A DNA stretch of 64,000 bases, from contig JAUVVY010000002.1 in NCBI GenBank assembly GCA_030604405.1, positions 62,001 through 126,000 on the forward strand, given 5' to 3'. Source of the DNA: a bacterium (GTDB lineage Bacteria; Armatimonadota; Zipacnadia; Zipacnadales; UBA11051). A model generated the notes under the pieces. It was not told the DNA's origin and did not search any database. It saw only the letters and a list, made by a program, of their open reading frames with translations. Shown here piece by piece: positions 1-7,827 of this stretch; the stretch's first letter is position 1, and each line of letters begins with the position of its first letter. The translations under genes were made by a program, and so were the position numbers.

Positions 1-30
1 AAAAGGCCATTCTTGGAGGAACATAATCCG

Positions 31-459
31 ATGATGGACATCAAAGAAATACAGGAGATACTGCCGCACCGGTATCCGTTTCTGCTCATAGATCGCGTTA
101 TCGAAGTGGAACCCGGTAAGCGGGCGGTCGCGATCAAGAACGTGACCTTCAACGAACCGCAATTCACCGGCCACTGGCCGGGGAACCCGATGATGCCGGG
201 CGTGTTGGTACTGGAAGCGATGGCGCAGACCGGTGGCATCATGCTCCTGACGGCTATCGGGGACTCCGGGAGAAACGCTCTGTTCGGCGGACTGGACAAT
301 GTGCGGTTCCGCCGCCAGGTGATTCCGGGGGATCAACTGCGCCTGGAGGCCACCATCATCAGGCGCAAGAGCGACGTCGGCAAGGTGCGTGTCGTAGCCA
401 CAGTAGATGGTGAGGTAGCCGCTGAGGGAGAATTCTTGTTCGCCCTGGTTGACAGGTAA
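31..459 (+). CDS. fabZ: 3-hydroxyacyl-ACP dehydratase FabZ
   Basis: Cytoplasmic hot-dog-fold enzyme that dehydrates 3-hydroxyacyl-ACP in fatty acid elongation. The protein has 142 residues, normal for FabZ. It shows the family opening LPHRYPFLLIDRV, then GHWPGNPMMPGVLVLEAMAQ, which carries the catalytic pair His48 and Glu62. An in-frame TTG lies at 13, but GGAGGA at 15-20 sits inside that extension and is correctly spaced for ATG 31, so I chose 31. It heads the lipid A operon, directly before lpxA, as in many Gram-negative bacteria, where FabZ and the Lpx acyltransferases use the same hydroxyacyl-ACP pool. The operon may begin upstream of the window. Confidence 0.95.
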   Translation: MMDIKEIQEILPHRYPFLLIDRVIEVEPGKRAVAIKNVTFNEPQFTGHWPGNPMMPGVLVLEAMAQTGGIMLLTAIGDSGRNALFGGLDNVRFRRQVIPGDQLRLEATIIRRKSDVGKVRVVATVDGEVAAEGEFLFALVDR

Positions 460-497
460 TAGCGGGCATCAAATCAGTCGAGGCAGAGAGCAGCTAT

Positions 498-1286
498 ATG
501 AACATTGATCCAACGGCGATTGTTGACCAACAAGCCGAGCTGGGTAGCGGGGTGAAGGTCAAAGCATTTACCATAATCGAGGCTGAGGTTGAGGTCGGGG
601 ACGGATGCGTTGTCGGCCCGCACGCTGTAATTCGCACCGGCACCATTGTTGGGGAGAATACGCACGTCCATACCGGCGCTGTCCTGGGTGAACCACCTCA
701 GGACGCCAAGTACCAGGGGGAACCGACCAAGCTCATCATCGGACGCAACAATACCATCCGTGAGTATGTGACCGTACACAGGGCCTCCGGCGAGGGCACC
801 GAGACGGTGCTGGGCGATGACAACATGTTGATGGCGTACTCCCATCTCGGTCACAACTGCCGGATCGGTAACGGAACTCTGATAGCTAACTCGGCAGCGT
901 TAGGCGGGCATTGTGTCGTCGAGGATTTCGTGAATATCGGCGGCCTGGTTGGAATGCACCAGTATGTGACCGTCGGCATGATGGCGATGGTGGGAGGGAT
1001 GTCGCGCATCGTTGGCGATGTGCCTCCCTATATGATGGTGGAGGGTAACCCGGCTGAGCCACGCGGACTGAACTGGCGAGGGCTGGCGCGGCACGGCGTG
1101 TCTGAGGAAGATCGCGCCGAACTCAAGAGGGCTTACCGATTCCTGTACCGCTCGGAATACAACATCAGCGACGCTCTAGCGGTCATTGAGAGGGAGCTCA
1201 GAGAGACAGAGCAAGTCGTGTATATCGCCGAATTTCTCCGCCGCGTGGACGCCGGCTACGCCGGCCGACAGATTGATCCCCACTAA
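498..1286 (+). CDS. lpxA: UDP-N-acetylglucosamine 3-O-acyltransferase LpxA
   Basis: First step of lipid A synthesis: transfer of a 3-hydroxyacyl chain from ACP to UDP-GlcNAc. The protein has 262 residues, the usual LpxA length. Residues 1-190 show the hexapeptide periodicity of a left-handed beta-helix. PPQDAKYQGEPT (about 66-77) and IREYVTVHR (about 87-95) match the family. His119 in HLGHNC corresponds to the catalytic His125 of the E. coli enzyme. The C-terminal helical part, with AYRFLYRSEYNISDA, is also typical. It starts 38 bp after fabZ and is followed by lpxB. Acyl-chain length cannot be judged by eye. Confidence 0.96.
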   Translation: MNIDPTAIVDQQAELGSGVKVKAFTIIEAEVEVGDGCVVGPHAVIRTGTIVGENTHVHTGAVLGEPPQDAKYQGEPTKLIIGRNNTIREYVTVHRASGEGTETVLGDDNMLMAYSHLGHNCRIGNGTLIANSAALGGHCVVEDFVNIGGLVGMHQYVTVGMMAMVGGMSRIVGDVPPYMMVEGNPAEPRGLNWRGLARHGVSEEDRAELKRAYRFLYRSEYNISDALAVIERELRETEQVVYIAEFLRRVDAGYAGRQIDPH

Positions 1287-1312
1287 CCTGCCGGCTCACC
1301 TGGAGAACCCCG

Positions 1313-2458
1313 ATGAAGGACCGCTCGCAGGTTTTCATTGTTACCGGTGAGCCGTCCGGTGACCTGCACGCGTCTTTGCTGTCCGAAGAGTTGCGGCTGG
1401 CCGGTAATGTCGCCATCACAGCGGTCGGCGGAGCCAGGTTGAAGACCGTCGGGGCCGACATATTCATAGACAGCAGCCGCTGGGGTGCAGTCGGCATACC
1501 GGACGTACTGCGTAAGTACCCTACGTACTGGCTAGGGTTGCGTAGAGTTGTCGCCAGGTTGCTTGCACAGCCGCCCGATCTACTGGTACTGGTGGATTTC
1601 GGCGCCTTCAACATGCGGCTGCTCAAACGTCTGGGCGCCGAACGCAGGCCGAAGTCTTTCTATTTTTTCCCGCCCGGTTCCTGGGGCCGCAACCCGCGCG
1701 ACTTCTCGGACATGGTGCAGCTCACCGACTGTGTCGCCACCCCCTTTCCCTGGTCAGAACAGATCCTGCGCCAACAGGGCGTAAATGCGCATTTCGTCGG
1801 CCATCCGGTCATAGACCGCGTCAAGCCTGCAGAGGACGTTGGGGCGCTGCGCAGGGAGTTGGGGGTTCCTGAAGAGGCTTTCTGCCTCGGGCTGCTGCCG
1901 GGCTCGCGGCTAATCGAGCGACGCCTACTCGGTCCGCAGATGATTGGAACAGCGGCCCGCCTCAGGCGGCGGTATCCGGAGTTGCACTCGCTCTTTTCGC
2001 CGCCACCCTCAGCCGCGGGGGGCACTGACCGCAATATCAACCTGGCTCAACTCGGCGACCGGGTGACCGTGGTGGATGACAGCTTGAAGATAGTGCAGGC
2101 TGCGGATCTCATCGTCACGGCCTTCGGCACCGCGACCTTGGAGGCTGCTGCAGCCTTGTGCCCGATGATCGCGATATACAGGGGCACACAGGCAATGTGG
2201 TTGCAGTTCCGCTTGACAAAGCTGGACACTGAGTTTTTCGCCATGCCCAACATCATTGCCGGCGAGAAGGTCGTACCGGAAACGATTAAACCGGACGAGA
2301 CAAACGCCGAGGCCCTGGCGAGGATGATAAGAGAATTGATCGAAGACGAGGCAGCGCGTCTCGACATGAAAAGACGCCTGGCTGCGGTGCGAGAGATGCT
2401 CGGGCCGCCCGGAGTGGCCAAGCGGGCTGCCGAGCTGGCCCTGGCCACTATGACATAA
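1313..2458 (+). CDS. lpxB: lipid-A-disaccharide synthase LpxB (divergent)
   Basis: GT19 glycosyltransferase that joins UDP-2,3-diacylglucosamine to lipid X at the inner face of the inner membrane. The protein has 381 residues. Family landmarks are VTGEPSGD at the N terminus, VDFGAFNMRLLK, FVGHPVIDR, LLPGSR, FGTATLEAA and MPNIIAGEKVVPE. It is divergent: the usual S-P-x-V-W-A-W stretch reads PPGSWGRNPRDF here, and the residues after PGSR are LIERR rather than the common E-V. Position after lpxA and before an MsbA-like transporter supports the call. GGAGA lies 7 nt before ATG 1313. No lpxH or lpxI, the step before LpxB, is seen in the window. Confidence 0.9.
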   Translation: MKDRSQVFIVTGEPSGDLHASLLSEELRLAGNVAITAVGGARLKTVGADIFIDSSRWGAVGIPDVLRKYPTYWLGLRRVVARLLAQPPDLLVLVDFGAFNMRLLKRLGAERRPKSFYFFPPGSWGRNPRDFSDMVQLTDCVATPFPWSEQILRQQGVNAHFVGHPVIDRVKPAEDVGALRRELGVPEEAFCLGLLPGSRLIERRLLGPQMIGTAARLRRRYPELHSLFSPPPSAAGGTDRNINLAQLGDRVTVVDDSLKIVQAADLIVTAFGTATLEAAAALCPMIAIYRGTQAMWLQFRLTKLDTEFFAMPNIIAGEKVVPETIKPDETNAEALARMIRELIEDEAARLDMKRRLAAVREMLGPPGVAKRAAELALATMT

Positions 2459-2531
2459 GCAGCTCGCCACCTCTGGACAACACGTTGACTTGTCACCTAA
2501 TCGCAATAAAGATGTTGAAGATGTGTTGATA

Positions 2532-4334
2532 ATGCTATCGCGTTCTGCGCTTTGGAAATTGAGAGAGTTCTTACACGGCATCAAACTGGCGTTGCTGGCG
2601 GCTCTGCTGGTAATGGGGCTTTCCGCGTGGCTTAATGCCAGTGTTTTGTTCAAGACGAAGGACGTATTTCAGCCGATTTTTGAAAGTATCGTAACGGTAA
2701 CTGATGTAGCGACGATGGCGCAGTATAGGGCCGAGCTTTTTAGCGCGGCGCTTCAACTGTTCGCCATCATACTGATGGCCGCGCTTGCCAATGGAGCGGC
2801 GCTATATCTTGGCAATTGGATAGGACAGCGGCTGCTCTTCGAACTGCGGTGCAAGCTGTTCGACAAGCTCCAGTCCCTGTCACTTGGCTACTTCGATCGG
2901 CACCGTATTGGGGATTTCATATCGCGGATCAATAACGATACTGCGCTGATTCAGGGGACTATTGGCTCTGATCTGACGAGATTCATAGTGACACCGCTGA
3001 CGGCTTTGGCGATGACCATTTTGATGATATACATATCGTGGCGACTCACATTGGGCCTGGCTGTCGCCTTCCCGGTCGTGGCCATGGTGACGGTCGTGGT
3101 GGGCCGCTATATCCGGCGATATGCTCTCCGCGTCCAGGAGCGGCTGGCAGACCTCACGTCAGCGACGGAGGAGACACTGGGCGCGATGCGTGTGGTAAAG
3201 GTTTTCGGTCTGGAAGCCCGGGTTCGCGAGCGCTTTGGGCGGGAGAACGAAGGTGTATTCCGCGGGCAGATGAAAGCCGCAGTGGTTAGAGCGTTGACCA
3301 GTCCTGTTGTGATGGGCCTGGTTGGGCTGGCGCTGTGTGCGGCGCTGGTCTTTGGCGGTTATGAATTGGTCGCCGGCCGGATAGAAGACGGGGCTGGCGG
3401 CCTGATGGCTTTCATCCTGCTGCTTCAGGGCACGGGCAGCCATGTGAATCGGCTTTCCAGACTGTACCTCGGGCTGCAGCAGGCAGATGCGGCCGCCGGA
3501 CGCATATACGAGATACTCGGCGAACAGCCCGATATCGTCGAAGCCGAGGACGCCGTCGAGATCGAAGACGTTAGCGGCGCTGTCAGCTTTGAACACGTAC
3601 AGTTCAGTTACAGTGAGGGCTATCCGGTGCTCAGAGAATTCACGCTGGAGATTGCTCCCGGCGAGAAGGTAGCCATCGCGGGCCCTTCCGGCGCCGGCAA
3701 GACCACCGTCGCCAACCTGGTGCCCCGGCTCTACGATGTGGACCACGGCGCAGTGAGAATTGATGGGGTAGATGTCCGTGAACTCCGCAATGCCTTCCTG
3801 AAGTCGATTATGGGTATCGTTCCGCAGGAAACCTCACTTTTCAGCACTACCGTACGCGACAATATCGCTTTCGGCAAGTCGAATGCCAGCGAAGAGGAGA
3901 TCATTGCTGCAGCGAAAGCAGCGCGCGCACACGAATTCATCACCGGGTTGCCACACGGCTATGACACTCAGGTCGGGGAACGGGGTGTGATGCTGTCCGG
4001 AGGCCAGAGGCAGCGTATTGCGATCGCTCGCGCACTGCTGAGAGCACCGAAGATCATCATTCTTGACGAAGCGACATCTTCGCTGGATACTGAGACGGAG
4101 TCGGCAATTCGTGCCGCCCTGCAAACACTGCTGCGGAACCGCACTGCCATCATCATCGCCCACCGACTGTCAACTATCAGAGACGCCGACCGCATCATCG
4201 TCATTGATGAGGGGCGAATTGTAGAACAAGGCACGCATGATGAACTGATGGCCCGCGACGGGCTTTACCGGAGACTGTACGAAACTAAGGAGCTGCTTGC
4301 CCCCAACGACCTGCATGACACCGACGCGGAGTAG
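2532..4334 (+). CDS. MsbA-like lipid A/lipid ABC exporter
   Basis: Half-size ABC exporter, 600 residues from ATG 2532. The N-terminal half has about six membrane segments (about 15-35, 70-95, 150-200 and 250-310). The nucleotide-binding domain has Walker A GPSGAGKTT at about 384-392, signature LSGGQRQR at about 488, Walker B IIILDEATSSLD and H-loop IAHRLSTI. Placement between lpxB and waaA points to flipping of the lipid A core across the inner membrane (MsbA), which is inference because exporters of other substrates share this architecture. TTG 2490 and GTG 2523 are in-frame alternatives; none has a good ribosome-binding site, so the start is uncertain. Confidence 0.9.
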   Translation: MLSRSALWKLREFLHGIKLALLAALLVMGLSAWLNASVLFKTKDVFQPIFESIVTVTDVATMAQYRAELFSAALQLFAIILMAALANGAALYLGNWIGQRLLFELRCKLFDKLQSLSLGYFDRHRIGDFISRINNDTALIQGTIGSDLTRFIVTPLTALAMTILMIYISWRLTLGLAVAFPVVAMVTVVVGRYIRRYALRVQERLADLTSATEETLGAMRVVKVFGLEARVRERFGRENEGVFRGQMKAAVVRALTSPVVMGLVGLALCAALVFGGYELVAGRIEDGAGGLMAFILLLQGTGSHVNRLSRLYLGLQQADAAAGRIYEILGEQPDIVEAEDAVEIEDVSGAVSFEHVQFSYSEGYPVLREFTLEIAPGEKVAIAGPSGAGKTTVANLVPRLYDVDHGAVRIDGVDVRELRNAFLKSIMGIVPQETSLFSTTVRDNIAFGKSNASEEEIIAAAKAARAHEFITGLPHGYDTQVGERGVMLSGGQRQRIAIARALLRAPKIIILDEATSSLDTETESAIRAALQTLLRNRTAIIIAHRLSTIRDADRIIVIDEGRIVEQGTHDELMARDGLYRRLYETKELLAPNDLHDTDAE

Positions 4335-4357
4335 GCACAAGATTGGTGCAAGGCCCA

Positions 4358-5737
4358 ATGGATACGCCCACACAACAGCAGCCCTACAAGCCCTGTAAAA
4401 CCTGGCTCTATAACCTGCTGCTTGCTCTGCTGTCACCGCTGCTGCTGTTGTGGCTGGCCTGGCGTCTGGTGGTCAGGAAGAAGTCGCGGGAAGGGCTGGC
4501 CGAGCGTCTGGGTAGTCTGCCTGAGCACATCCTGGAGCTTTGTGACACCACTGATGCTGTAGTCTGGTTTCATGCCGCCTCGGTGGGCGAGGTCGCGGCT
4601 GCCGAACCGATAATCGCCGCCTTCCGCATGCAAGAGCCGCTGGCTCACATCATCCTCAGCACCATCACACCCACCGGCCGGGCCCGGGCGGAGAAGATCG
4701 AGGGTCATGTGGACGGTATCATCTACTTCCCGTTTGACATGCCCTTCGTGGTGCAGCGGGTTCTCTCACAGATTAAGCCGGACCTCTTCGTAATGGTCGA
4801 GACCGAGTTGTGGCCCAATGCTCTGGCCGAAGCCCGCCGCCGAGGCGTCAAGGTTGCGATGGTCAACGCACGACTTTCCGGCCGGTCATGGAGCAGCGGA
4901 CAGTTTCTGGGTCATTTGTACAAGTGGATGCTGGACGGTATCTCGGTAATCTGCGCGCAGTCGGAGCTGGATGCCGAACGCTTTGTGAAGCTGGGAGCAG
5001 CGCCGGAGCGGGTGCTGGTGGCCGGCAATTCCAAGTTCGACCAGAACTTCCCGATCATCGCCAGCGCACAGGCCGACAAATGGCACCATGACTTCGGCTT
5101 CGGCCTGGACGACAGGGTGCTGCTTGCCGGTAGCACTCATCCTGGCGAGGAGCAGCAGATCCTGCACATATTTCAGCAATTGCGCACCGAGTTCGGCGAC
5201 CTGCAGTTGATCATTGCACCCCGCCATCCCGAGCGCGGCGATGCAGTCGAAGCCCTTATTCGCGAGATGGGTTATGACGTTGTTCGTCGCACACGCGTAC
5301 TTGCGGAGGACGCAGAGCCGGTGCCGCTGGTGGCCGAATCCGCCGTCGCACGCGTCGGCCTGCTGGACACCATCGGCGAGCTGGCTTCGCTTTACTCGGC
5401 CGCTGACGTCGTATTCGTGGGCGGAAGCCTGGCTAACATCGGGGGCCACGACATCCTGCAGCCGCTTGCACAGGGCAAGCCAGTGATCTTCGGGCCACAC
5501 ATGCATAAGACAAAGGACATAACTGAGCTCGCGCTGCGCGACAACGTGGCCTTTCAGGTGCGCAACGCCGAAGAGTTGCTGCTGAAGATCGCCGAACTCC
5601 TCACCGACCAACAAGAGCTCCTCCGCTTGGCCGCTGAGGCCCCCACCATGATTGAAAAGTACGCGGGCGCTTCTGAACGCTGCGCATCGGAATTGGCCCG
5701 GCTCCTGGAGGCTGGGACGGCGGAAGGTGAGCAGTAA
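4358..5737 (+). CDS. waaA: 3-deoxy-D-manno-octulosonic acid (Kdo) transferase
   Basis: GT30 enzyme that adds Kdo to lipid IVA at the inner membrane. The protein has 459 residues, with an N-terminal membrane anchor (about 17-37). It has the family motif WFHAASVGEVAAAEPII, where Glu78 is the expected catalytic base, then TPTGRARAE, FVMVETELWPN, IIAPRHPERGDAV and GGSLANIGGHD. An in-frame TTG at 4343 precedes ATG 4358. I prefer ATG because AAGG lies just upstream. It follows the msbA-like gene by 23 bp and nearly abuts lpxK. Whether it adds one or two Kdo residues cannot be read from sequence. Confidence 0.94.
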   Translation: MDTPTQQQPYKPCKTWLYNLLLALLSPLLLLWLAWRLVVRKKSREGLAERLGSLPEHILELCDTTDAVVWFHAASVGEVAAAEPIIAAFRMQEPLAHIILSTITPTGRARAEKIEGHVDGIIYFPFDMPFVVQRVLSQIKPDLFVMVETELWPNALAEARRRGVKVAMVNARLSGRSWSSGQFLGHLYKWMLDGISVICAQSELDAERFVKLGAAPERVLVAGNSKFDQNFPIIASAQADKWHHDFGFGLDDRVLLAGSTHPGEEQQILHIFQQLRTEFGDLQLIIAPRHPERGDAVEALIREMGYDVVRRTRVLAEDAEPVPLVAESAVARVGLLDTIGELASLYSAADVVFVGGSLANIGGHDILQPLAQGKPVIFGPHMHKTKDITELALRDNVAFQVRNAEELLLKIAELLTDQQELLRLAAEAPTMIEKYAGASERCASELARLLEAGTAEGEQ

Positions 5738-5739
5738 AG

Positions 5740-6891
5740 ATGTCATACAGGCCCGGCAACTTCTCAATCGAGAGCTGCTGGCGCAACATGGTGGCAAGGC
5801 GCTCCCCGTGGAGTTGGCTATTGCTGCCTCTATTGTGGCTTCTTTGCGTGCCCTGGTGGCTTGTCGTGTGCGCCAGCCACCACATATACCGGCTGGGCAT
5901 GAAAAACTCCCGAAAAGCTGTTTTGCCGGTGGTCAGTGTCGGCAATATATCCGTCGGCGGGACAGGCAAGACAACCACCTGCATGTACCTGGCACGTGAA
6001 CTCGGCGAAAGCGGCGTGGTAGCTGGAATCGTCTTGCGTGGCTACAGGCGCAGAAGCAGGGGAGCGCTGTTGGTTTCAGATGGCCGTAACATTCTGGTGA
6101 CCGCTGAGCAGGCGGGCGACGAGGCATGGCTTTTGGCCAAGCAACTTCCTGAATGTCCGGTAGCTGTCGCCAAACGGCGTGAAGCGGCCGTCGAGCTTAT
6201 CGCCGAAGAGACCGAAGCACAGATAGTGCTGCTCGACGACGGTTTCCAGTATTATCGGATGGCCCGCGATGTTGACCTGGTATTGCTGGATGCGTACACG
6301 CCACCGGGCTCCGACTGTCTCTTCCCAGCGGGGCTGTTGCGGGAACCGTACTTGCACCTGTCGCGCGCTAGCGACATCTGGATCACTCACAGCGACATCG
6401 CCTCTGAACAGCAGTTGGCACACATGCAAAAGATTACCCGCCGTTACGCGCCAGGCGCTTCGGTGGTTATTACAAGTCACGCTCTGGACCGGCTTACCAC
6501 CTGGGACGGAGAGCCGGTTGGTATTGAGTTGCTGAGCGAGCGTCCAGTGATCGCGGTCGCGGGCATCGGCAATCCGGAGGCGTTCTTCAGTCTCGTGGCA
6601 AAGCTGGCCAAACAGTCCGTCAGCGGGCTGGCCTTCCCCGACCATCATGACTATAGGAGCGCGGATTGGGATACTATTGCCGCCTCAGCGGCACCTTGTG
6701 AGCATGCGGTAATCGTCACCACCCCGAAAGACGCAGTAAAAATGCCCGACCCGCCAGCGCGATTGGACGTGTACGTAATGCACCCCAGGTTGGACGTTCA
6801 GGCAGGTCACGCAGCCGTAGAAGAACTCCTACAACGCATCTGCACGCTGGCGAGGTCTGCCGCTGGATCGGCCAAGGAGGTGTGGCAGTGA
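5740..6891 (+). CDS. lpxK: tetraacyldisaccharide 4'-kinase LpxK
   Basis: Phosphorylates the 4' position of the lipid A disaccharide. The protein has 383 residues. A hydrophobic N-terminal helix (about 25-45) is followed by the P-loop SVGNISVGGTGKTT (66-79), LRGYRRRS (99-106), DDGFQYYRMARDVDLVLLDA starting near 166, and LFPAGLLREP; all are LpxK hallmarks. GGAAGGTGA ends about 9 nt before the ATG. The gene starts 2 bp after waaA and ends in a 4-nt GTGA overlap with the next gene, suggesting translational coupling. DDGFQ near 166-170 is the expected metal and phosphate site. Confidence 0.95.
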   Translation: MSYRPGNFSIESCWRNMVARRSPWSWLLLPLLWLLCVPWWLVVCASHHIYRLGMKNSRKAVLPVVSVGNISVGGTGKTTTCMYLARELGESGVVAGIVLRGYRRRSRGALLVSDGRNILVTAEQAGDEAWLLAKQLPECPVAVAKRREAAVELIAEETEAQIVLLDDGFQYYRMARDVDLVLLDAYTPPGSDCLFPAGLLREPYLHLSRASDIWITHSDIASEQQLAHMQKITRRYAPGASVVITSHALDRLTTWDGEPVGIELLSERPVIAVAGIGNPEAFFSLVAKLAKQSVSGLAFPDHHDYRSADWDTIAASAAPCEHAVIVTTPKDAVKMPDPPARLDVYVMHPRLDVQAGHAAVEELLQRICTLARSAAGSAKEVWQ

Positions 6892-7805
6892 GCGGCCAGC
6901 CGTACGGCTTCAGCCTCCGTGGCCTCAAGCACATCCTCACAAGCTGGCTGGTTCGCGCAGTGGCCTGGTCAGTGCGGCGGATGCCCGTAAGCTGGCTGCG
7001 GGGGCTCAGCAGGCTGTTTGCCGCGCTCTTGGTGTTCTTCACCCCCAAACGTCAGGCGATCGCGGAGCAGAACATCAGACTCGCACTCGGCGACGACATT
7101 TCCGACCAACGTGTCCGGCAGATCCGCCACGAGTGCGTCCGCAACTTGACTCGTGCGATGCTGACGATGCTGCGCCTGCCGGCGATGAGCAGAGGGGAAA
7201 TCATCGAGCGGGTCCCGGCCAGGGGGTGGGAGTATGTCGAGGAGGCGCTGGCCCGCGGCAAAGGCGTGCTCTGGGTTACGGCCCATTTTGGCAACTGGGA
7301 GCTACTAGGGGCAAGGATTGGCGCCCAGGGCTATTCTCTGGTGGTGGTCGCGCGTGATGCGGCTCACGCGGCCACTGCGGAGGTAGTCAACTTGGCCCGG
7401 AAAAGTGCCGGCATGCGCGTGATTGGGCGCGAAGATGTCCGGGCGATGCTCCGTACGCTGCGCTCCAACGGCCTGTTAGCTATTTTACCGGACCAGCACG
7501 TCGCTGAAGGCGGCATCGTGGCGGATTTCATGGGCGGGCCCGCAATGACAGCCACCGGCCCGGCCAACCTCGCAGCACGCACCGGCTGCGTTGTTCTGCC
7601 GGCCTTTTGTCGCTACGACGCAGACGGCTCAATGCAGATGGAAATCCTGCCCCCGCTTGACCTGGTGGACAGCGGCGACCGCGACCACGACCTCATCACC
7701 AATACGCAACTCATTAACGACGCCATCGGCGACTACATAAGAAAGTACCCCGAGCAGTGGCTGTGGCTGCACAGGCGCTGGAGGGTTGCTGAGAACCAGC
7801 AATAA
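6888..7805 (+). CDS. LpxL/HtrB-like lysophospholipid (Kdo2-lipid A) acyltransferase
   Basis: LABLAT-type acyltransferase of 305 residues that in this context would add a secondary acyl chain to Kdo-lipid A. Landmarks are a hydrophobic N terminus, AEQNIRLALGDD, the catalytic H-x4-E motif HFGNWE (His133, Glu138), RLNG-like RTLRSNG, LPDQ, and TGPANLAARTGCVVLPAF. AAGGAGG at 6874-6880 is correctly spaced for GTG 6888 but too close to GTG 6882. It overlaps lpxK by 4 nt and ends the lipid A gene block. It could be the LpxL or LpxM functional type, so I give no symbol. Confidence 0.9.
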   Translation: MSGQPYGFSLRGLKHILTSWLVRAVAWSVRRMPVSWLRGLSRLFAALLVFFTPKRQAIAEQNIRLALGDDISDQRVRQIRHECVRNLTRAMLTMLRLPAMSRGEIIERVPARGWEYVEEALARGKGVLWVTAHFGNWELLGARIGAQGYSLVVVARDAAHAATAEVVNLARKSAGMRVIGREDVRAMLRTLRSNGLLAILPDQHVAEGGIVADFMGGPAMTATGPANLAARTGCVVLPAFCRYDADGSMQMEILPPLDLVDSGDRDHDLITNTQLINDAIGDYIRKYPEQWLWLHRRWRVAENQQ

Positions 7806-7827
7806 TGAATCCAGAGGAGGAATAGAC

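Noticed and set aside
3199-3230. CTGGAAGCCCGG in the msbA-like gene as a third copy of the cysK palindrome
   Set aside because: The match is short, not palindromic over the needed length, and encodes a normal part of the transporter.
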